From Flavobacterium fontis (GTDB taxonomy: Bacteria > Bacteroidota > Bacteroidia > Flavobacteriales > Flavobacteriaceae): a stretch of 64,000 nucleotides of DNA. The stretch lies in NCBI RefSeq assembly GCF_900129405.1, contig NZ_FQVQ01000005.1, forward strand, positions 62,001-126,000, read 5' to 3'. The position numbers and the translations under genes were made by a program. Below, piece after piece: positions 43,619-52,239 of this stretch. A model generated the notes under the pieces. It saw only the letters and a list, made by a program, of their open reading frames with translations, had not been told where the DNA came from and did not search any database. How positions within the stretch are numbered: position 1 is the first letter of the stretch; the number at the start of each line of letters is the position of its first letter.

Positions 43619-46600
43619 TTATTTGAAACCTACGATTTGCTCCTCGGCGGCAATCACATCTTCGACATACTTTTTGTAATTGAGGTATTCGGCCGTATCG
43701 ATGTCATTCCAATCTAAAGTTACATCTCGGGTTACCTTTAATACATTGGGACTCACACTTTCAAAGCGCAAACTGTAGGAATGCCCTTTGTATTGATAGG
43801 TTTTACTCTCGGGAATCTCCGAAAACTTTTTGCCCGTGGGTATGGTCAAAATAACCTCACTGTGGTAGGCATTTGAATTTTCATACTTAAAGTACTGAAT
43901 CGGATAGTTGCGTTTGTCAAGCGCTACGATATCACGCGTATACACCTTATCCAAGAAGGGAATTTCGGTAATTTTTAAGTTCCCTACATTTTGTAAACGC
44001 TCGGCTATGGTAAAACGCGTTTCAAATGTGATTCCTTTTTCAAACGTATCGTTTTGAATGGATTTTGCACTTTGGAAGGTTACATTTTTCTTTAATTTAT
44101 TGTTGTAATCTTCTTCTATACGCTTTTTGCGAATGTCTTCCGTAGTCGCGTCGGAGAACAATTCATTGTAATAGGATTTGTTGGCGCCTTCAACGGTAAA
44201 TGTATTGACAAAGGTTTTCACATTTTCATCTAAAGTCACTTCGGTTTTGGCGCGCGCCACATTGCGAAGGGCATTGTCAAAAGGAATTCGAATTATTTGG
44301 GACTTTTCATTCTCCGCTTTGTCAAATGAAATTACCAAAGCATTGGCCGTATACAAACTGCTAGGCAATGCTTTAAACGGTAAATACTTATCGGTCAATT
44401 CCAAGAAATGATCTTTTCCATCCAAAGTCACCCGCACGATACAATGGTTGAACTCATTGGTTGGAAGGGCCATGGATGAAAATCCGTTATCATTGGTCAT
44501 CACCAAAACCAAATTCGCTTTTAACCCCGCTTGCTCGGCCAAAGCCACAAATAAGGTGGAAACATCTTTACAATCGCCCAACTTCGTAGTAATCGTTTTG
44601 GAGGGTTTTTGAGGCACGTGACCACTTTGACGGAAATCTTGAGAGCTGTACTTGATGTTGCTTTCAATATAGGTGTAAATCGCTTTGGCAATCGCTTCCT
44701 GAGACATGCCGGACACTCCTTTTGGGAAAATCTCGGCAAACGTTTTACGCGTCACTTTGTCTTGCTTTAATTGCTTTTTCACCAAATCCGAATACCAGTT
44801 AGAAATTTCTTTCCAACTCTTAATCGTTCCGATACGAATAGTATTGGTCAAATCCGAATTATCAGCAGCATAAGGTTCTTGCAAAGGCATCGCAGGAACA
44901 TTCAAACGTTTGTACAAGGTGAGGTTCTTTCCGTTAATTTTCTTTTGCGTAGGCGTCACATTTCCATTGGAAAAATGGGTTAAAAACTGAACGTCTTGCG
45001 GATAAATAATCCCAAAAATCACCTCAACGGCAGGATAAAAACTATTGAAATAGCAGGACACATCAAAATCGCGGTAAAAACGTCCATACGAGTTTTCATA
45101 ACGCTCATATTGAATATAAATCACGTCGCCAACTTTTAAATCGGTAAATACCAACGTTCCACTACCCTCTTCGGCAGGGACAATGGTACCGTCTTGTTTC
45201 ACTACCTCTGACTTTAAAAGCGAATTGCGATACGATTGCAAATTGTATTCTTTCATTTCCTCGATTCCTTGCTCGGAAGTAATTTCATACAAGTAGGTCA
45301 CTTTTGATTTGCGACCCCCTTCAGGAAGTACGTTGACAATGTATTCGTCCAACAAAACAGTTACTCCAAAATCGCCCTTTAACGTCGTATTACGGCGTTT
45401 TTTGATAATTTCATAAATGTCTTTGGAAGCCACTTCCTCAATTTCATCGGGTGTTTTCGTCATATCATACAACTGCTTACGCAAAGTGCTATTCCCCGAA
45501 TTGTGGGTCAATGACTTACGAAAATACACCTCAGCTTCTTTGAGTTTGTTTTGGTTGTTGTAAATGGTTCCCTTTTGTTGCATCAAACGAAACGAATACG
45601 GGAAATTTTGCAAGGCCCGATCAATTTCAACCATCGCTTCATCATAGCGCTTTTCTTTGATTAATAAATCGGCATAATCATCGCGCATTCCATTATGGAA
45701 AGGATAACGGTCGGAGATTTCTTTGGTCAATCGCATCACATCTTCCTTGCGGTTGGCATCGTCATAGTAGGAAATCAAATTCTTTAGCGCGGTAAAATTC
45801 TCCCGCTTGGCCAACATTTCCTCCATCATAGCGATGGCTTTACTTTTATCGTTTTTCAACCGTTCGTAAACATTAATAAAAGAAGTGATGTAAAATTCGT
45901 TGTAATTTGAATTCGAAAACAATTCCTCTAGTTTGGTGGTCATCTGATTTAAATCGGATTTCCGTGAGGCGAGAATAAAGTCAAAAACCGTGTTGATGGC
46001 TTCCGATTTTACGGATTTCAATTTCTCTCTAAACTTTTCCAATTCAATGATGGAAGTCGAACGCAACCAATCGCTATCTTGAACTTTCATCAAGAAATTG
46101 TAATAATACCCTTCGTCGTTTACCTCAATATTCTTGGCTACTTCCTCCGATTTTTGATTCTCCTCGCGATTGTTCAAATTGGCAATTTGCATCACTTGAA
46201 TCAAGGAAGACTTCGGATAGAGCTTCGTCAATTCTTCAATAATATCGGTCGCCAACTCGTTTTTACTATTGTTATTGTACGCTTCAAAAAGTAAAATCTT
46301 GTAGAGAACATTATCGGGATTTTGGGCCAATTTTTGTTTAAAAAAGGCTTCGTGCTCCACTTCCAATTCAACAGGATTGAGTTGCTCAAAGGTTGATTTT
46401 TGATAGGGTTTATACGTATTATATTTGTTTAATCCCTGAATTTCATTGCCTTGAGCGTCCAAAAGGGATGCAAAGAAATTGTCGTTAGATCCATCTGTAG
46501 AAATTTTCACCAACAAACGATTCATTCCTTGGGGCAACGTAAACTTCAACCGAAACGCATTCATATCGGTTGCGTCAACATCATTATTGCTGTAAATTTC

Positions 46601-47365
46601 GGTATCGTTTAGAAAGAACTTAATCGAACTACTTGCACCAAAATTCAAATACACTTCTTGCGCTTTGGGGTTGTCCAAAAACAATTGGGCGTACATGATT
46701 CCATCGCCATACTCGGCTTCGTTATTAAAAATATGATACCCTTCTCGATCGCGGTCAACAGGATTGTACCAGCCTACTTTTCCGTTGCTGTTGGCATCAA
46801 ATAATTTGTCATTATTGGCATAAGTTTCGGGCTCGTATTCTGTATCAAAACCACTGTCATTTAGGTTTTCAAATACCCCACAGAATTGCCATGAATCCAA
46901 TGCTTTCAATTTAACAATAGCTTTTTCAAAACCCGCAAAATCGCGACGGCGACGGTCACAGATGGCTTTAAAATAAATTACGATTGGGTCGGTTCCAAAC
47001 AAGGGATGGGCGGCGAGTAAATCAATCTTTTTGTACGTGTACTCGTTGTAACCATTCCCATTGGGACTGTCCATCACATAAGGTTTATAGAAAATGGGGT
47101 ACAAATACGCACGGTCTTTACAAGTCGCTAGAAATTGTTTGACAAAAGTATCATCAAAGGACATTTGCCCCATTTCGTGCGTTAAAATCGCATCGAGAAT
47201 TAAATACTCTGCTTGCGTTTCTTTCTTGGATTTCAGCTCTTTATCAAAGAGTTTCCGTGCTTCTTCACGCTTGTTGGCGAGTAGTAAGTCCCATACTTTT
47301 TTTTCTGAAGTTTGGGCCACAAGACCTTGGACCAATACCAGGCAGATAATAACAATTTTTTTCAT
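43619..47365 (-). CDS. Secreted TPR, DUF3857 and transglutaminase-like protein
   Basis: This 1248-residue protein has a signal peptide MKKIVIICLVLVQGLVAQ. Residues about 20-620 are helical TPR-like repeats interrupted near 200-300 by a beta domain (VYLNFGASSSIKFFLND), with classical TPR text from about 560 (RYDEAMVEIDRALQNFPYS, KLKEAEVYFRKSL). A DUF3857 beta domain follows (about 665-850), then a transglutaminase-like domain (about 890-1010) with Cys in KLGDCKDVSTL, His in EFNHCIVRV and Asp in LELTDKYLPF, so the triad is intact. The last 230 residues are beta-rich. Such proteins are common in Bacteroidetes but unassigned; catalysis on proteins or peptides in the periplasm is an inference. Confidence 0.88.
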   Translation of the reverse strand: MKKIVIICLVLVQGLVAQTSEKKVWDLLLANKREEARKLFDKELKSKKETQAEYLILDAILTHEMGQMSFDDTFVKQFLATCKDRAYLYPIFYKPYVMDSPNGNGYNEYTYKKIDLLAAHPLFGTDPIVIYFKAICDRRRRDFAGFEKAIVKLKALDSWQFCGVFENLNDSGFDTEYEPETYANNDKLFDANSNGKVGWYNPVDRDREGYHIFNNEAEYGDGIMYAQLFLDNPKAQEVYLNFGASSSIKFFLNDTEIYSNNDVDATDMNAFRLKFTLPQGMNRLLVKISTDGSNDNFFASLLDAQGNEIQGLNKYNTYKPYQKSTFEQLNPVELEVEHEAFFKQKLAQNPDNVLYKILLFEAYNNNSKNELATDIIEELTKLYPKSSLIQVMQIANLNNREENQKSEEVAKNIEVNDEGYYYNFLMKVQDSDWLRSTSIIELEKFREKLKSVKSEAINTVFDFILASRKSDLNQMTTKLEELFSNSNYNEFYITSFINVYERLKNDKSKAIAMMEEMLAKRENFTALKNLISYYDDANRKEDVMRLTKEISDRYPFHNGMRDDYADLLIKEKRYDEAMVEIDRALQNFPYSFRLMQQKGTIYNNQNKLKEAEVYFRKSLTHNSGNSTLRKQLYDMTKTPDEIEEVASKDIYEIIKKRRNTTLKGDFGVTVLLDEYIVNVLPEGGRKSKVTYLYEITSEQGIEEMKEYNLQSYRNSLLKSEVVKQDGTIVPAEEGSGTLVFTDLKVGDVIYIQYERYENSYGRFYRDFDVSCYFNSFYPAVEVIFGIIYPQDVQFLTHFSNGNVTPTQKKINGKNLTLYKRLNVPAMPLQEPYAADNSDLTNTIRIGTIKSWKEISNWYSDLVKKQLKQDKVTRKTFAEIFPKGVSGMSQEAIAKAIYTYIESNIKYSSQDFRQSGHVPQKPSKTITTKLGDCKDVSTLFVALAEQAGLKANLVLVMTNDNGFSSMALPTNEFNHCIVRVTLDGKDHFLELTDKYLPFKALPSSLYTANALVISFDKAENEKSQIIRIPFDNALRNVARAKTEVTLDENVKTFVNTFTVEGANKSYYNELFSDATTEDIRKKRIEEDYNNKLKKNVTFQSAKSIQNDTFEKGITFETRFTIAERLQNVGNLKITEIPFLDKVYTRDIVALDKRNYPIQYFKYENSNAYHSEVILTIPTGKKFSEIPESKTYQYKGHSYSLRFESVSPNVLKVTRDVTLDWNDIDTAEYLNYKKYVEDVIAAEEQIVGFK

Positions 47366-47420
47366 AAAGTAGTTTGGTTTCTAATCAAACGACAATATAG
47401 AAAGAAAATTGAATATCTTG

Positions 47421-48062
47421 TTAATTTTTATTTTCCAGTAAGGGAACAAATTTAAACTCACCCAATTCGTGCTTTTCAAACTGGGTTTCATTTTTTCGAA
47501 TCAACAGGGTCATCACCTGTTCTTTTTCACCCACGGGAATCACGAGTCGACCGCCAATTTTTAACTGAGCCATCAAGGCTTGCGGTATCGAAGGGGCTCC
47601 GGCTGTAACGATAATACGATCAAAAGGCGCATGTTGAGGCAATCCTTTGTAGCCATCGCCAAACGACAAATGCTTGGGGCGGATACCCAATTTGGGAAGA
47701 AGCAAGGACGTGGCTTTGAAAAGTTCGTTCTGACGCTCTACCGAATATACTTTGGCACCCAATTTACAGAGCACAGCGGTTTGATACCCACTCCCCGTTC
47801 CGATTTCGAGGACTTTATGTTCTTTTTGAACTTGAAGCACTTGCGATTGAAAAGCAACGGTGTAGGGATGTGAAATGGTTTGTCCTGCGCCAATGGGAAA
47901 TGCTTTGTCTTGGTAGGCAAAATCTTCAAATGAGGAGTTGAGAAATAAGTGGCGTGGAATTTGTCGAATAGCTTCCAAAACGGCAGTATCACTAATCCCT
48001 TTGGATTGTAATTGGGTAACCAATTGATTACGCATGCCTTGATGTTTTGGAGTGTCTTTCAC
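47421..48062 (-). CDS. pcm: Protein-L-isoaspartate O-methyltransferase, GTG start
   Basis: This 213-residue SAM-dependent enzyme methylates isoaspartyl residues so that damaged proteins can be repaired. Motif I is VLEIGTGSGYQTAVL; before it is the substrate loop PIGAGQTISHPYTVAFQ, and after it motif III GGRLVIPVG. The start is GTG at 48062 (MKDTPKHQGMRNQL), which I prefer because the following residues look conserved; the ATG at 48035 is the alternative and would remove nine residues. It precedes the DUF3857 gene by 55 bases on the same strand, so the two may share a transcript. Confidence 0.95.
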   Translation of the reverse strand: MKDTPKHQGMRNQLVTQLQSKGISDTAVLEAIRQIPRHLFLNSSFEDFAYQDKAFPIGAGQTISHPYTVAFQSQVLQVQKEHKVLEIGTGSGYQTAVLCKLGAKVYSVERQNELFKATSLLLPKLGIRPKHLSFGDGYKGLPQHAPFDRIIVTAGAPSIPQALMAQLKIGGRLVIPVGEKEQVMTLLIRKNETQFEKHELGEFKFVPLLENKN

Positions 48063-48176
48063 AAAAAACTATTTTTTCGAGCGTAAAAGTACACGGAAAT
48101 CCGCCAAGTTGCAAATGGAAAAGCACCTGAAAAATACAGCAAAAAATCGAGAATATTTTCTGACGCTTGCCCATGA

Positions 48177-48203
48177 TTGTTTTTTGATTTATTGCTACTT
48201 TTG
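48177..48203 (+). promoter_or_regulatory. Promoter of the 48220 oxidoreductase gene
   Basis: TTG (48177-48179), a 16-base spacer and TACTTTTG (48196-48203), an exact -7 match 16 bases before the ATG. Confidence 0.5.
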
Positions 48204-48219
48204 ATAAAAATATCAAACT

Positions 48220-49191
48220 ATGCTGAAAGTAGGCGTTCTCGGTGCAGGCCACTTAGGAAAAATTCACTTGCGACTTTTACAACAATCTGAAAAATACGAA
48301 TTGGTAGGCTTTTATGATGAAAATGCCGACTATGCTGAAAAAATAGCTGCCGAATTGGGATACCACCGTTTTGACACCATCGCCAAACTGATTCATGCGG
48401 TGGATGTTGTCGATATTGTAACGCCAACCTTATCGCATTACAAATGTGCCAAAGTAGCTATTAAATCGGGGAAACATGTATTCATCGAAAAACCCATTGC
48501 TACTACGGTGGCCGAAGCAGAAGAAATTATTGCTTTAGCCCGTGAATATGGAGTTCAAGGGCAAGTGGGTCATGTGGAACGCTTTAACCCTGCCTTTCAA
48601 GCCGTTCGGGATAAAATTGAGAATCCCATGTTTATTGAAACCCATCGTTTGGCAGAATTTAATCCGCGGGGAACCGATGTGCCTGTTGTGTTGGATTTGA
48701 TGATTCACGATATCGATGCGATTCTCAGCGTTGTTAAATCTAAAGTGGTCGCGGTACACGCCAGTGGGGTATCGGTTTTAAGTCAGTCGCCCGATATTGC
48801 CAACGCTCGTTTGGAATTTGAAAACGGTTGCGTCGCCAACATCACTTCAAGTCGAATTTCGATGAAAAACATGCGTAAGTCGCGCTTTTTCCAAAAAGAT
48901 GCTTACATCTCCGTAGATTACCTCGATAAGGTTTGCGAAGTTGTAAAAATGAAAGAAGCTCCTGAAAATCCCGGGGATTTTGATATGATTTTGCAAAATG
49001 CGGAAGGCGAACGGAAACAAATTTACTTCGATAATCCTGCTGTAGCGCCCAACAATGCTATTTTGGAAGAATTGGAAACCTTTGCAGAGGCCATTCAAAA
49101 CCATACTACACCTGTGGTTACGCTTGAAGATGGAACCGAGGCGTTACGCGTGGCTTACCAAATTATTGAAGCGATGGAGCGTCAGAAATAA
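48220..49191 (+). CDS. Gfo/Idh/MocA family oxidoreductase
   Basis: This 323-residue NAD(P)-dependent dehydrogenase has an N-terminal Rossmann domain with GVLGAGHLGKIHLRLL (4-19) and the conserved EKPIA (about 88-92), in which Lys and Pro line the active site. The C-terminal alpha/beta domain carries DLMIHDIDAILSV with the catalytic-region His and Asp. The family acts on sugars, inositol, UDP-sugars and biliverdin; substrate is not readable here. The 3-hydroxyacyl-CoA dehydrogenase gene follows after 48 bases on the same strand. It has its own promoter. Confidence 0.9.
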   Translation: MLKVGVLGAGHLGKIHLRLLQQSEKYELVGFYDENADYAEKIAAELGYHRFDTIAKLIHAVDVVDIVTPTLSHYKCAKVAIKSGKHVFIEKPIATTVAEAEEIIALAREYGVQGQVGHVERFNPAFQAVRDKIENPMFIETHRLAEFNPRGTDVPVVLDLMIHDIDAILSVVKSKVVAVHASGVSVLSQSPDIANARLEFENGCVANITSSRISMKNMRKSRFFQKDAYISVDYLDKVCEVVKMKEAPENPGDFDMILQNAEGERKQIYFDNPAVAPNNAILEELETFAEAIQNHTTPVVTLEDGTEALRVAYQIIEAMERQK

Positions 49192-49239
49192 GAGGCTCAT
49201 TTTAAAAACAAAAACAAAACAAACTAAGATAAAATACGA

Positions 49240-50130
49240 ATGAAAACAGTTGCAGTTATTGGTGCAGGAACGATGGGAAATGGCATTGCTCATACCTTTG
49301 CACAAAGCGGATTCACCGTAAAATTGATTGATATTTCTGAAAAATCTTTGGAAAAAGGGATGCAAACCATCGCCACCAATTTGGATCGTATGGTAGCCAA
49401 AGGAAGTATATCTGAGGAAGACAAACACAAAACCATTGGCAACATAATTACTTACACCGACATGAAAGACGGTGTGGTCGGCGTTGATTTGGTGGTTGAA
49501 GCCGCTACGGAGAATGTAGGTTTAAAGCTGAATATTTTCAAACAATTAAGTGATTTGTGTGCGCACAACGTCATTTTAGCCACCAATACCTCTTCTATTT
49601 CCATCACCCAAATCGCGGCCCAAGTCGTGCACCCCGAACGGGTTATTGGAATGCATTTTATGAATCCCGTACCGATTATGAAGTTGGTGGAAATTATTCG
49701 CGGGTATAGTACCTCCGATGAAGTAACCAAAATCATTATGGATTTATCGGTGCAATTGGGTAAAATTCCCACTGAAGTCAACGATTATCCTGGCTTTGTC
49801 GCCAACCGAATTTTAATGCCCATGATCAATGAAGCCATTGAGACCTTATACAATGGTGTGGGCGGCGTTTATGAAATTGATACCGTTATGAAACTTGGTA
49901 TGGCACACCCGATGGGTCCCTTGCAATTGGCGGATTTCATCGGATTGGATGTGTGTTTGTCCATACTGAATGTTATGTATGATGGTTTCAAAAACCCGAA
50001 ATACGCCCCCTGCCCCTTGCTAGTTAACATGGTCATGGCGGGTAAATTGGGTGTAAAATCAGGTGAAGGTTTTTATGATTATAGCGAGAGTAAAAAAGCA
50101 GAAAAAGTCGCTAAGCAGTTTTTGAAGTAG
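49240..50130 (+). CDS. 3-hydroxyacyl-CoA dehydrogenase (3-hydroxybutyryl-CoA type)
   Basis: This 296-residue single-function NAD-dependent dehydrogenase oxidises 3-hydroxyacyl-CoA, probably 3-hydroxybutyryl-CoA. The Rossmann motif is VIGAGTMGNGIAHTFA. The catalytic region has TNTSSISIT and GMHFMNPVPIMKLVEI, where His of GMHF is catalytic. NDYPGFVANRILMPMINEA and LGMAHPMGPLQLADFIGLD come from the C-terminal domain. No CoA-ligase or thiolase gene is near, so it may serve fatty-acid or amino-acid breakdown, or butyrate-type metabolism. It follows the Gfo/Idh gene and is followed by two short tandem repeats. Confidence 0.94.
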   Translation: MKTVAVIGAGTMGNGIAHTFAQSGFTVKLIDISEKSLEKGMQTIATNLDRMVAKGSISEEDKHKTIGNIITYTDMKDGVVGVDLVVEAATENVGLKLNIFKQLSDLCAHNVILATNTSSISITQIAAQVVHPERVIGMHFMNPVPIMKLVEIIRGYSTSDEVTKIIMDLSVQLGKIPTEVNDYPGFVANRILMPMINEAIETLYNGVGGVYEIDTVMKLGMAHPMGPLQLADFIGLDVCLSILNVMYDGFKNPKYAPCPLLVNMVMAGKLGVKSGEGFYDYSESKKAEKVAKQFLK

Positions 50131-50172
50131 ACTTTAGACGTTAGTCGTTAGATGTTAGACTTTAGTCGTTAG
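50131..50172 (+). repeat. Short degenerate repeat of TTAGAC/GTTAGTC units
   Basis: Begins right after the stop codon. ACTTTAG...CGTTAGTCGTTAG is repeated as GTTAGACTTTAGTCGTTAG (50154-50172). It looks like slippage-derived DNA and has no coding or hairpin signature. Confidence 0.6.
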
Positions 50173-50183
50173 CACAACGAACT

Positions 50184-50246
50184 CATAATTCATAATTCAT
50201 AACTCATAATTCATAATTTATAATTTATAATTCAAAATTCAAAATG
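50184..50246 (+). repeat. Nine-unit heptanucleotide repeat running into a start codon
   Basis: Units of seven bases, consensus CATAATT, start at 50184, 50191, 50198, 50205, 50212, 50219, 50226, 50233 and 50240. Four or five are perfect; later units read TATAATT and CAAAATT. The ninth, CAAAATG, contains the ATG of the DUF1015 gene at 50244. The array occupies the position where a ribosome site and -7 element would be. Confidence 0.9.
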
Positions 50247-51461
50247 TCCACCCTGCTCCCTTTCAAAGCGGTTCGGCCCGTAGCGGATAAAGTTGCTCTA
50301 GTGACGTGCCGAAATTACGACGATTACAGTCCGGCTGAATTGGCAGCATGGCTCAATTTTAATCCCTATTCGTTTTTGCATGTCATCAACCCAGCCTACA
50401 TGTATGCCCAAAAAATCACCTTAGACAAACGGTTCAAAGGCGTGGCGCATAAATACCAGGACTTCAAAGAGGATGGCATTTTCGTCTCCGAAGACACGCC
50501 CGCCCTGTATTTGTATGAGATTCAAACGAAAAACCAAACCTTTACAGGCATTGTAGGGGGCACTTTGATAGAGGAATATAAAAAAGAGGTCATCAAAAAG
50601 CACGAAGATACCTTGCAATACCGGGTGGAATTGTTCAAAGATTATTTGCATCAAACCGGATTTAATACCGAGCCCGTTTTGATCACTTATCCCGACCGTG
50701 AGACATTAAATTCCTGGATCGACCAGAAAAAACAAGAAGCACCGCTTTACCATTTTTCGACAACCAACAAAGAGAAACATACGCTTTGGCGCATCGATCA
50801 CCCCGAGGAAATTCAATGGATTCAAACGCAATTTGAGGCTATCCCCGAACTTTATATTGCCGATGGTCACCACCGTTCGGCTTCGGCTGAATTATTGTAT
50901 GATGAAGTAGGTGATGAACACCATCCCAACGTAAATGCTTTTATGAGTTTTTTAATCGCCGAAAGCAATGTAAAGATTTACGAGTTTAATCGAATCATCC
51001 GCGATTTGAACGGCCATTCTCGCGAAGCATTTCTAGAAGCCTTAGAGGCCCATTTTATCCTCAAACCCAAGGGACAAGAATTGTGGAAACCCCAGGATAA
51101 GTTTGAATTTGGCATGTATTTGGATGGCAATTTTTACGCCTTATTTTACAAACAAGAGCATCCCAATGCGGGACTTTTAGAAAATTTGGACGCGCAAATT
51201 CTGTACGATTATGTTTTGCATCCCATTTTGGGTATTGAAGATCTTCGCAATGATGAACGTATTGAATACTTGCCGGGAAAACAATCGTTACTGACTTTGA
51301 AAGAATTGGTCGATGAAGGAGAATTTGAAGTAGGGTTCATGCTCTACCCTTCGGATATTGCTGAAATCAAAGCTTTAGCCGACCAAAAATTGATTATGCC
51401 ACCAAAGAGTACGTATATCGAACCTAAATTTCGAAGTGGCCTGTTGGTCTATGAATTATAA
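50244..51461 (+). CDS. DUF1015 family protein
   Basis: This 405-residue cytoplasmic protein belongs to DUF1015. The N-terminus FKAVRPVADKVALVTCRNYDDY resembles the usual FKALRP...VAAPPYDV motif, with the VxxPPYD part changed to VTCRNYDDY. IADGHHRSASAELLYDE is the family's most conserved motif (ADGHHR). The C-terminal part has DAQILYDYVLHPILGI. The family has no established biochemical role. YggS follows 11 bases later, so the two form a pair. Expression may depend on the tandem repeat against its start codon. Confidence 0.88.
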   Translation: MSTLLPFKAVRPVADKVALVTCRNYDDYSPAELAAWLNFNPYSFLHVINPAYMYAQKITLDKRFKGVAHKYQDFKEDGIFVSEDTPALYLYEIQTKNQTFTGIVGGTLIEEYKKEVIKKHEDTLQYRVELFKDYLHQTGFNTEPVLITYPDRETLNSWIDQKKQEAPLYHFSTTNKEKHTLWRIDHPEEIQWIQTQFEAIPELYIADGHHRSASAELLYDEVGDEHHPNVNAFMSFLIAESNVKIYEFNRIIRDLNGHSREAFLEALEAHFILKPKGQELWKPQDKFEFGMYLDGNFYALFYKQEHPNAGLLENLDAQILYDYVLHPILGIEDLRNDERIEYLPGKQSLLTLKELVDEGEFEVGFMLYPSDIAEIKALADQKLIMPPKSTYIEPKFRSGLLVYEL

Positions 51462-51472
51462 CCCCAAACGCT

Positions 51473-52141
51473 ATGCGGATCGCCGAAAACATCCAGAATA
51501 TCAAAGCCGCACTACCCCCTGAAGTTACGTTGGTAGCGGTGTCGAAGACCAAACCTGTAAGCGACCTGATGGAAGCCTATGCGGCAGGGCAACGCATTTT
51601 TGGTGAAAATAAAATCCAAGAAATGACGGAAAAATGGGAGCAACTTCCCAAAGACATTGAATGGCACATGATAGGGCATGTACAAAGCAATAAAGTCAAA
51701 TATATGGCTCCTTATGTGGCATTAATCCACGGCGTAGACAGTTTGAAATTATTGCAAGAAATCAACAAACAAGCGGCAAAAAATAACCGTGTTATCGACT
51801 GCTTACTCCAAATCCACATTGCCGAAGAAGAGACCAAATTCGGCTTGGATGCTAGCGAACTCGAAGCAATTCTAAACGCAGCGTCATTTCATAGCCTGCA
51901 AAATATTAAGGTCATCGGACTCATGGGGATGGCCACATTTACCGAGGACAACGCACAGATTCAAAAAGAATTCCAATTTTTAAAATCGCTTTTTGACCAG
52001 TATCAATCGGTTCAATGGCCCAATTTCCAACTTCAAACTCTTTCCATGGGGATGTCGGGCGATTATCAACTGGCTATAGACTGCGGTAGTACCATGGTGC
52101 GTATTGGGAGTAGCATTTTTGGTGTTCGTAACTATTCATAA
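51473..52141 (+). CDS. yggS: YggS/PLPBP family pyridoxal-phosphate homeostasis protein
   Basis: This 222-residue single-domain PLP protein resembles the N-terminal barrel of alanine racemase but lacks its second domain, so it is not a racemase. The PLP lysine is in VAVSKTKP, with FGENKIQE, WHMIGHVQSNKVKY and the C-terminal SMGMSGDYQLAIDCGSTMVRIGS binding the phosphate. It keeps free PLP in balance in the cytoplasm. The TIM-barrel is full length. It is 11 bases after the DUF1015 gene. Confidence 0.96.
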   Translation: MRIAENIQNIKAALPPEVTLVAVSKTKPVSDLMEAYAAGQRIFGENKIQEMTEKWEQLPKDIEWHMIGHVQSNKVKYMAPYVALIHGVDSLKLLQEINKQAAKNNRVIDCLLQIHIAEEETKFGLDASELEAILNAASFHSLQNIKVIGLMGMATFTEDNAQIQKEFQFLKSLFDQYQSVQWPNFQLQTLSMGMSGDYQLAIDCGSTMVRIGSSIFGVRNYS

Positions 52142-52191
52142 ATCCTTGACGCTAAAAGCCTACTTGCCTTTTTTCGTATCATGGAAAGGTG

Positions 52192-52199
52192 TATTTTTG
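52192..52199 (+). promoter_or_regulatory. -7 promoter element of the exonuclease gene
   Basis: TATTTTTG is an exact TAnnTTTG match 40 bases before the TTG at 52240. A TTG at 52164-52166 is 25 bases upstream, slightly long for a -33 element. It overlaps an upstream GTG (52189), which therefore cannot be the start. Confidence 0.45.
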
Positions 52200-52239
52200 T
52201 GTCAATTATAAACGTAACACAAACGGTATTGCATTAACA

